Source: Chionoecetes opilio
Lineage: Eukaryota; Arthropoda; Malacostraca; Decapoda; Majidae
Length of the DNA stretch: 64,000 nt
NCBI GenBank assembly: GCA_016584305.1
Contig: JACEEZ010012922.1
Span: 295,001 to 359,000, forward strand
Reading direction: 5' to 3'
The first letter of the stretch is position 1. Each line of letters begins with the position of its first letter. Shown here piece after piece: positions 56,586 to 64,000 of the stretch. Made by a program: the position numbers and the translations under genes. The notes below the pieces were generated by a model. It made no database searches, was not told the origin of the DNA, and saw only the letters and a list, made by a program, of their open reading frames with translations.

Positions 56586-57222
56586 TGAGGTGTCTGAGGG
56601 CGCAGGGGCCGCGCTGAACGCGCATAAGGCCGTGCCGATGACGCAAAAAGGCATCAGAGGGGGGCACAGAAGGTGCCAGGGTGGGAGGGGATAACCGTTT
56701 AGGTGGCTGCTACACATTATAAGTGTAGTTTTTCTCCCGACCTATGGCTCAGCGAAGCGAACCCCATGATGGAGGCTAAGCTTTTTGCCTTAGGAGTGTT
56801 AGGACGAATGAGTCTAAAGACCCAGGTCCTTTCACTAAGAGAATTGTGCTCTTATATAGCACATGTTAGAGCCACCTAAAGACCATAGCTACACTCCGAG
56901 GGTCACCAATTGTAGTTGACGCGGTGTATTATTAGCTAGTTGGTCACACTGGAGAGAGAAACTTTGATTCCAGTGGAAAGGTTAATTTTAATTGAAAATA
57001 TCAACATATATATATAAAAAAACAGATTTAACAATAAATATTACATTGGTTTATGCTCAACGCGCTAATGGTGTGCGCGCTGAGTAAAGGGTGTTTGTTG
57101 AGATTGGTGAGTTACTTGTTGGTTAAATATTGTTACAAAGCAAAAATAATATAAAGAGGTATGAAATTATACATGAATAATGAACATTAATAAAAATAAA
57201 AGTTAGAATAGTTTAGGCTACA

Positions 57223-57568
57223 ACCACACGTTTCTCTTGTGGAGCAGTGTAAGGGAGAATGTAGTTTGTAGGAGGAGACTGCTACAAACTCCCTCCTAGC
57301 GGTTTGTAGGGGGGATACCGCTACAACTCTACTTATAAGGGACACACTTTAGACATACACAGACCTGACCGACCCATTGTCTCCGCCTTGCCGCTTGTGA
57401 CCACAAAGCTACCAGCGCTCGCCCCAACCGCCATACCTCGCCTCTGTCTATGTTCCTGCCAGCCACACCACACACCTTCAATACAAGTATACTATTGTAG
57501 TACCACCCTTAACGGTACTAATGGTATCATCGGTGGTCTCCTGCACCTTCCGGTACAATTATGTATCA
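57223..57568. other. unclassified sequence
   Basis: A stretch of CTACAAACTCCCTCC and GTTTGTAGGGGGGATACCGC (57,270-57,330) forms an imperfect inverted repeat. There is no gene signature. Confidence 0.4.
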
Positions 57569-58537
57569 CTAGCGGCACAAGCCGCCCTCCGGGCGCTTTT
57601 TTGGCTAGCTCCTGCGGAGGGCTATTGGTGGGCCATCGGCCCACCCACCTGTGTTTGGTGGGCCAAACACAGACTCTCCAGATAGCCCCTTCTAACTTTC
57701 CTGAATCATGGATGTAGAAATGTATGTATTAACGCCAACCCATTCACATCATAGCCCCTTCTAACTTTCCTGAAAGCAAAGCGCCCTCCGGGCGGACTTT
57801 TTGGCTAGCTCCTGCGGAGGGCTATTGGTGGGCCCTCGCCCCCACCTGTGTTTGGTGGGCCTTCGGCCCACCAAACACAGACTCTCCAAATAGACTCATT
57901 ACCCACCACCTCGGCCCACCAAACACAGACTCTCCAAATAGACCCATTACCCACCACCTCGGCCCACCAAACACAGACTCTCCAGATAGCCCCTTCTAAC
58001 TTTCCTGAAATGTATGTAATTCCCCCCACCCATTCACTCACCCATTACCCATCACCCCCCACCCATTCACTCACCCATTACCCATCACCCCCCACCCATT
58101 CACTCACCCATTACCCATCACCCCCACCCATTCACTCACCCATTACTCATCCCCACACACCTATTCACTCACCCATTACCCATCACCACACACCCATTCA
58201 CTCACCCTTTACCCATCACCCCTCACCTATTCCCTCACCCATCACCCATCACCCTCCACCCATTCACTCACCCATCACCCACACCCATACCCATCACCCC
58301 ACCCATTCACTCACCTATTACCCATCACCCTCCCATCAGGTTTCCTCAATTCTCGCAACCCACTTTTTTTTCTTCACAGTTTCTCACCAATAGCTGCTAA
58401 AAAAAGAAAAAAAGTGATCGGATCATCCTATAAGTGGGCCCTTTAAAAACCTTCCCCTGGTCAACCTGATTCCAAAACTGTGACATATGATGGGATTCCG
58501 CCACAGGGGGCGGCACCTATCGCGGACCCGACAGACA

Positions 58538-58586
<49 letters not shown>

Positions 58587-58616
58587 CACACACACTTTCG
58601 CTTATATTATTATAGA
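57569..58616 (-). mobile_element. Helitron (family 1) with duplicated 3' end
   Basis: On the minus strand it starts A|TCTATAATAATATAAGCG at 58,616 and ends at 57,569 with a hairpin and GCTAG|T. A second, internal 3' end with the same hairpin (GCCCGGAGGGCG) lies at about 57,783, and the conserved stretch TGGTGGGCC...TCTGGAGA is also repeated. The 30-bp minisatellite occupies 58,025-58,335. This looks like a copy fused to the 3' end of another. Confidence 0.85.
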
Positions 58617-58850
58617 TGTGACAATGTAGTAGAAAAGTAACCAGCGTCTTCTGGCAACCTGTCGACTCACGCCCTTTCGTCACGCGGCAGTCTGGAGCGA
58701 GGGCTACCTTGCCGCGCACGGCATATACTCTCTCCGTTCATCACTTTTTATATATGTAGTTGAAAACTTGATACTACACAATTGGATTATCATTTAAACA
58801 GCAAAAAAACTCTTCAGTGGGTTTGTGAACTCAACTCTCATTCCGCTACA
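58617..58850 (+). repeat. lone LTR with primer-site-like sequence
   Basis: The segment starts TGTGACAATG and ends TTCCGCTACA, followed by TCTTGGTGGCAGCG. TTGGTGGCAGCG-like primer sites directly after a TG...CA LTR are common in gypsy elements. No partner LTR or coding region follows, because the Helitron-like element begins at 58,927. Confidence 0.5.
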
Positions 58851-58926
58851 TCTTGGTGGCAGCGTTAGGATTAATCCAAGGTGTCCTTTTAAATTTGAGT
58901 TCTAAACTTACTTATTTAGATATACA

Positions 58927-59590
58927 CAAGTGCTTGTGGGCCCTTCGGACCCATGCATTGATGTTTGTAGTAGTAGTATGCATTAGACAACAATATGAGT
59001 GCAAACTCCAATCGTGTTGTTGCTGTCGTTGGTCACTGGTCAAAGTGCCTCGGGGTAGACCACGTTCCGTGTAATTCAACGCGGCGCCTACACTTCGACG
59101 GCATCAGCACAGCCAACCTTTGATAGGTACACACATACACACACACACACATACACACACACACACTCTCACACACACACCACACACACACACACACACA
59201 CACCACACACACACAACACACATTCACACACACACCACACCACACACACACACACACACAAACACACACTCACACACGCACACAACAGATTCTTAAAAGT
59301 GTTTTTAGCCCAAAACCCCCATTCAAAATTATGCAGTGTCGACATGGGACCAAGCCGCTTACCACCTACGATTTATTAGCGATTTTTTTAGCCTGCTCTC
59401 ATCAAAATAGAATTATTTGCGGCTACCCAAAACAGACAGACAAACAGACACACGGCTACTCCTATAGTATATTAGATTATTTGCAATTTTTTAGCCTACT
59501 CACATCAAAATTGAATTTACAGTTTCGGCTACCCAGAACTGGCAGACAGACAGACAGGCAGACACACGGCTACTCCAATAGTATATTAGA
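58927..59590 (-). mobile_element. Helitron-like family 2, reverse copy
   Basis: On the minus strand it starts A|TCTAATATACTATTGGAG at 59,590. A second identical start lies at about 59,484, so the 5' end is duplicated. The end has the hairpin GGGTCCGAAGGGCCC and ACAAGCACTTG|T at 58,927. A CA/GT array fills 59,130-59,285. Confidence 0.82.
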
Positions 59591-60281
59591 TGAATAACAA
59601 TATTAAGACAAATTACTAACTCGAGGCTTATGATTCTTGCAAAAAACAACATGTAAATATTTTAAAGATTTGAGAGTGATATGAAACATGAAAGTCATTC
59701 TATATGAGCTTAATGTTCCCATCAAATGTTCTGCACACAGTATTGGATGCCTTCCAGCACAACCAACTCCTGACGAGCAGCAAGCCGCTATCTTTTTTAG
59801 CATGGTCATATGTATTGGTACCCAGAGGATTTTATTCTCTGGAGTAGTTAGGCCTGTGCCCTAACATATTAGAACAAAACATAAGTGCTTATAAATCTTT
59901 ATCTGTAACATTCATGGAAGTCAAAGCTGAGCGCATTGCACACAACCTGTATTCAAAACATCGCTGCCTCAGGTGGATCGTGACGTCATGACCAAACATA
60001 AAAGTTTCAAAGTTAGTCGTTATTTTGACTATTTGAATAATTATTTATCACATATATGTGGAAATATAAGATATGGTTGTTATACTAATATTCTGCATAT
60101 TTTCTAACAGTAGAGTATGTTATACCTAGAGAAAATTCCGACCGGAAACTCTTCCATTACAACATGTACGCCAAATAAACACCACCACACCAACACAACT
60201 CTAACCCCAAAACTGCCTTCACCTTCATTACCAAAACAAACCATTCAAAAAGCAACCAAAACAACCACCACCACCCACCAC
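59591..60281. other. no recognisable feature
   Basis: AT-rich unique sequence. A CCA-rich stretch at 60,180-60,280 precedes the TTAA element. Confidence 0.5.
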
Positions 60282-60785
60282 TTAAAGTAATCGTCCAGCC
60301 ATTTCATCTTTAATTTTTTAATCAAACAAATTATACCCCATTATCGAGTATATCAACAATTGTTGTCACTTTTTGATCCAGCGGCCCTTTTTTTAAAAAT
60401 AATCCGCAACAAAATATGCACATTCCCCGAGCTTGAAAACGACCCTCAAGACTTGCAGACGACGCATACATCGGGACGCATGACGTCACCAAGCGTTGGT
60501 GGTCTTCCCCCCGCGGTAACCCAAAAGCAAGAAAAACACAAGAGAAAATATAGTACTTAAGTTTTTTGGGGTTTTGATAGAATTTTTTTCCCATTGCCAA
60601 GCATCCCTCCTTTGGTGCGCAGACAGCTGGGCTTTCCCCGAGAAGTTTTCACGCGTTTCCGACCGAACGGCCACGTTTAAAAGTGGGAAACGATTTTTTG
60701 CGGGGACAAGGGGGATCAATCACCTACCCCTCCCCTAGCCAACACCAAGCGTAAAAAGCCCCCCTATAGTGTGGGAAGAAAAAAG

Positions 60786-60918
60786 GGGAGAGAGAATATA
60801 AAGAGAAGAGAGAGAGAGAGAGAGAGGAGGAGAGAGAGAAAGGGGGGGGGAGAGGAGAGGAGAGGAGGAGGGAGAGGGGAGAGAAGGAGGAGAGAGGAGA
60901 GAGAGAAAGAGAGAGGAG

Positions 60919-60950
<32 letters not shown>

Positions 60951-61270
60951 AGAGAGAGAGAGAGAGGAGAGAGAGAGAGGAGGAGGAGAGAGAAGGAAGA
61001 GAGAGGAGAGAGAGAGAGAGAGAAGGAGAGGAGAGAGAGAGAGAGAGAGAGAGAGAAACGAGAGAGAGGGGAGAGAGAGAGAGGGGAGAAAAGGGGAGAG
61101 AGAGAAGAAAAGGGAGAAGAGAGGAGAGGAGAGAGAGAGAGAGAGAGTAGAGAGAGGAGAGGAGAGGAGAGAGAAAAAGAGGGGAGGAGAGGGGGAGGAG
61201 AGGGGGAAGAGAGAGGAGAGAGGGGAGAGGAGAGAGAGAGAAGGAGGAGAGAGAAGGAGAGGAGAGCAAG
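60786..61270. repeat. purine (GA/GGA) array
   Basis: About 480 bases of GA with GGA and AAG interruptions, wholly purine on the plus strand except a few bases. Long frames through it are artefacts. Confidence 0.95.
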
Positions 61271-61429
61271 GTGAAATAAGATGAGAAATGTTTTAAAAAC
61301 CTAAAAACCCAATAAAAATGCATGTTTGAAGGGGGAATAGGAGGGGAAGGAAGAAGAAGGGGAAGGGAGGTGGAGGAGGGGGGGGGGAAGACTCAGGACA
61401 ATAAGACCTGTAATGTTAGCACGGTTATT

Positions 61430-62433
61430 ACACGGGCTGTATTCTGGGACTGGAGGCGTGAAGTGGGGCAGGGGATCCAGCTTTTCCCGTGAACAGGAGT
61501 GAGGCAAGGGTGCGCCTTGCCCCATAGTCCCTCACTTTTTAACGCTTGTATGGGCCGGGTATGGACAAGGTTGAGATAAAGTGATTTTGGAGATCCATCG
61601 GCAACACCAAGTCACTGATCTTTTTTTTGCCCATGTTTCCCGTAATCTTTGTGAGTAGTGGGGTTTGGTGATGGGTCTCGAGGCGCTGCCCCGACGAGGG
61701 CAAAGCCTTTGGGGCTTGAGGTCTCCTGGTAAACCAATTTTCCCCGGATTTGGAGACTTATAGAGGGAAACAGTACAGCGTTTTATGCGTGGGCGAGGAC
61801 ATTTAGATCTTGGATAGTTTTTCATACCTTGGTACGCCCGCCTAATGACGGCGGGTCACGTAAGAAGTTTTTCGGCGGATTGGCATAGCCCCCCGGGTTT
61901 TTGGGGCTGCTAAAGGGGGTATTTTGGGATTGTCGGACCTGTGCAAAAAGGACAAAGATCCCGGATCTTCAAGTCGCTGTGATCCCTGTCCTACCATGGT
62001 TGTGAAAAAATGGGCACTAAAGAGTGACTGAAAAAGCGAATCAAGCCTTTTGGGAATAAGTTTTCGCAGAATCAGGGTATCGCTGGGGTGATTACGGTCA
62101 AATCCGATTGCCCCCCCCCCCCCCGTGAGATGAATCGAGGTATTACCGCATAGCGTCAGCGCCCTTTGGCTATAGGGCAGTGGCACGCTACTCTGAAACC
62201 GATCCCACCCATCGGGCTGTATCTGTAAGAGACAATCCGGCGTGGAGGAGGCCAAGGGGGCACCCACAAGGCTCGTGGCTGGGGCAAGTTGATGTTTCTT
62301 GTCGAGAGCTGCTTGGTATGGGAAAGGAGCCTGCATGGGAACTCGCGCGTGGTGACTCCCGGGAGTGGCGTCGTAGGGTGGGCGAGGCGACGCGCCCCCC
62401 GGCGTATGTCCCCAATGCTTGATTGATTGATGT
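61430..62433 (+). pseudogene. RTE-like LINE, decayed copy
   Basis: From GGGCTGTATTCTGGGACTGG to the tail CTTGATTGATTGATG it follows the copy at 43,310-44,340 base by base. Single-base losses and homopolymer errors occur every few codons up to about 62,130. The last 270 bases are clean. This mixture suggests poor base quality over 61,300-62,130 more than biological decay. Confidence 0.85.
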
Positions 62434-62532
62434 TTGTAGACGATTTAGCAAAGATGAGAGAGGGAAGGAAGGAGAGAATAATGGAGGGAGGGAAGGAAAT
62501 AATTTGAGGGTTCCTCTAAATTAAGTCCCTGT

Positions 62533-62900
<368 letters not shown>

Positions 62901-63242
62901 TTCTGCTATCTAGTGACCTTTGATTAAGGCATTTAAAAAGATAAGAAGTTGAGACGCCAGGAAGTTTGGGGTGAGTTTTTGAGTGATATTTTTCGCTCAG
63001 AAGTGGTCGCGGCCTTACGTAGCCTTGTATGGCAGTCTGCATCACAAACAAGTCAACAACACTCCTTGCCTGTCATACTGTCTGCTTTCCCGCCCGCATA
63101 TTTTCTAACTTTATGCTATAATGTTAGTATGTGGTTTCCGAGAAAAGACGCTTGGCTGTAGCTTCGAAACTAACCATAGGATTTTCTCGAAAGTACCCTT
63201 TATTGTGATTCCAACCAAAATATTATAGTTTCCCTTACTTAC

Positions 63243-63514
63243 CAATCCATGTTTTGGAAAGGTGCCAGGTCCTCCTGATCCTCAGGTTCCGCTAACACCT
63301 GTTCGTCAGTCGGCTCGTCCGCCCCGTATTATGGCTCGAACATGTAGCCCATCTCACATAACTCATATAACTGCGCTGCCATCACAATCGTCGGTTGGTT
63401 TTCGTCATATACGCGACCAGCATCATCTACTTCAGTCTCAGATTGAGCATCATACTCTAAATCTGTCACAGCGACAAATTCATTGTCTGACACCGAAATA
63501 CAATCGCTCATCAT
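63243..63514 (-). pseudogene. P2X7-intracellular-domain-like gene, first exon
   Basis: The minus strand from the ATG at 63,514 reads MMSDCISVSDNEFVAVTDLE and then an acidic region ending LYELCEMGYMFEP. After one in-frame TAA it continues to EDLAPFQNMDW, where a consensus splice donor (TTG|GTAAGTAAG) follows at 63,237-63,243. An acidic leader, a YMFEP motif, and an N-x-DW at the exon end are features of metazoan proteins with a P2X7 intracellular zinc domain, in which DW is followed by CxC. The zinc domain itself would be on the next exon, now lost or displaced. The family call comes from these motifs only. The stop makes it a pseudogene. Confidence 0.55.
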
Positions 63515-63779
63515 TTACACTTGCTGGTCGATCCGACAGGTATCACAAATGCAGACGATTGTTGTTTACATTTGACCACCTTAAATGACGTCATAAATAG
63601 TATTCGCGGGCCTGTTGGAATGAAGAAAGTTTTTTTCGCGCGCTTTTTACAAAAGTTGTGTTTTTACGGAAATAAGGCCTGGAAATCAATTATTTTTGGT
63701 GGATTACGTGTTTTGAATGATATTCAACATAATTAGGCAAATCAAAAATGGGTCTGGACGATTACTTTAAACTCAACGC

Positions 63780-64000
63780 AAACGCAAATATCTCATCTTC
63801 AGCTTCACCTTAATAAATTATCACCATTATCACGACCACACTACATAAACAGATTATAATGATGAAATATCTGCTTTTTTGGAGCAATCGGTGAACCTGG
63901 CGGCTAGTAATAATATTACTACTGACTAATACTACTAATGTTATAACTACTATTACTACATACTACTACTAGCACTACTAATACTATTCCCACCTCTACT
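63780..64000. other. no gene; imperfect ACT/TAC trinucleotide tract at the end
   Basis: From about 63,905 the sequence is an imperfect ACTACTA-type trinucleotide repeat. Nothing else is recognisable. Confidence 0.6.

Larger units (their letters stand above)
54839..57222 (-). mobile_element. small non-coding LTR retrotransposon
   Basis: Direct repeats of about 312 bp (54,839-55,150 and 56,911-57,222) have TG...CA ends on the minus strand (TGTAGCC... to ...ACTACA). After the minus-strand 5' LTR comes ATTGGTGACCCTCGGAGTGT, a plausible primer-binding site. The interior holds no gag or pol, only GC-rich tandem repeats and a leader-like segment (56,690-56,910). It is therefore a non-autonomous LTR element. 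A Harbinger-like MITE (55,530-56,585) is nested in it. Target duplication is not clear. Confidence 0.75.

Overview
The window reads as invertebrate nuclear DNA, most likely from a decapod crustacean or a similar arthropod. The grounds are very dense microsatellites (GA, CA/GT, TA, TAA), the types of LINE and tRNA-derived SINE present, and Gmr1-type gypsy elements. The taxon is inferred, not shown. I found no host gene that I can defend. Nearly all recognisable coding sequence belongs to mobile elements, and nearly all of it is broken by stops and frameshifts. The best-preserved small gene is a two-exon THAP-domain gene inside a short inverted-repeat transposon.

Positions 1-3,100: non-coding and GA-rich DNA, then a 650-bp TTAA-flanked inverted-repeat element. 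Positions 3,190-22,725: a stack of nested insertions. A CR1/L2-like LINE (minus strand) is split by a Helitron-like element (3,924-17,304). That element is split by a hAT transposon (4,229-16,870). The hAT holds a 5'-truncated RTE-like LINE with a 10-bp target duplication, a SINE, a Helitron and an 8.8-kb gypsy element. The gypsy RT/RNase H region is split by a P-like THAP element. Upstream, the same LINE is cut by a second hAT of ZMYM1 type with an exact 8-bp target duplication.

Positions 22,730-29,220: TAA-rich simple DNA with two Helitron-like families, then a LINE interrupted by a 2.8-kb transposon with an 8-bp target duplication and a transposase family I cannot name. Positions 29,290-37,300: fragments of gypsy integrase, LINE ORF1, LINE ORF2 and RTE, a foldback MITE, a second diverged and internally inverted copy of the unnamed transposase, and low-quality homopolymer-rich sequence. 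Positions 38,205-41,397: a PIF/Harbinger-like element loaded with insertions. Positions 41,760-42,390: a palindromic 15-mer array inside a minisatellite. Positions 42,636-44,340: the best RTE-like copy.

Positions 44,602-50,443: a complete but decayed gypsy element with two LTRs. Like the one at 7,742-16,554, its pol order is protease, integrase, reverse transcriptase, RNase H, which is the Gmr1 arrangement. Positions 50,733-57,222: a foldback element, a candidate inverted-repeat element, a hAT MITE with an exact 8-bp duplication, and a non-coding LTR element split by a Harbinger-like MITE. Positions 57,569-64,000: a Helitron, a lone LTR with primer-binding-site-like sequence, a Helitron-like element, and a large TTAA-flanked element that carries what looks like the first exon of a P2X7-intracellular-domain-like gene.

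The features do not form a cooperating pathway. The window is a record of successive transposition, and many junctions can be ordered in time because target duplications and interrupted reading frames are still visible.
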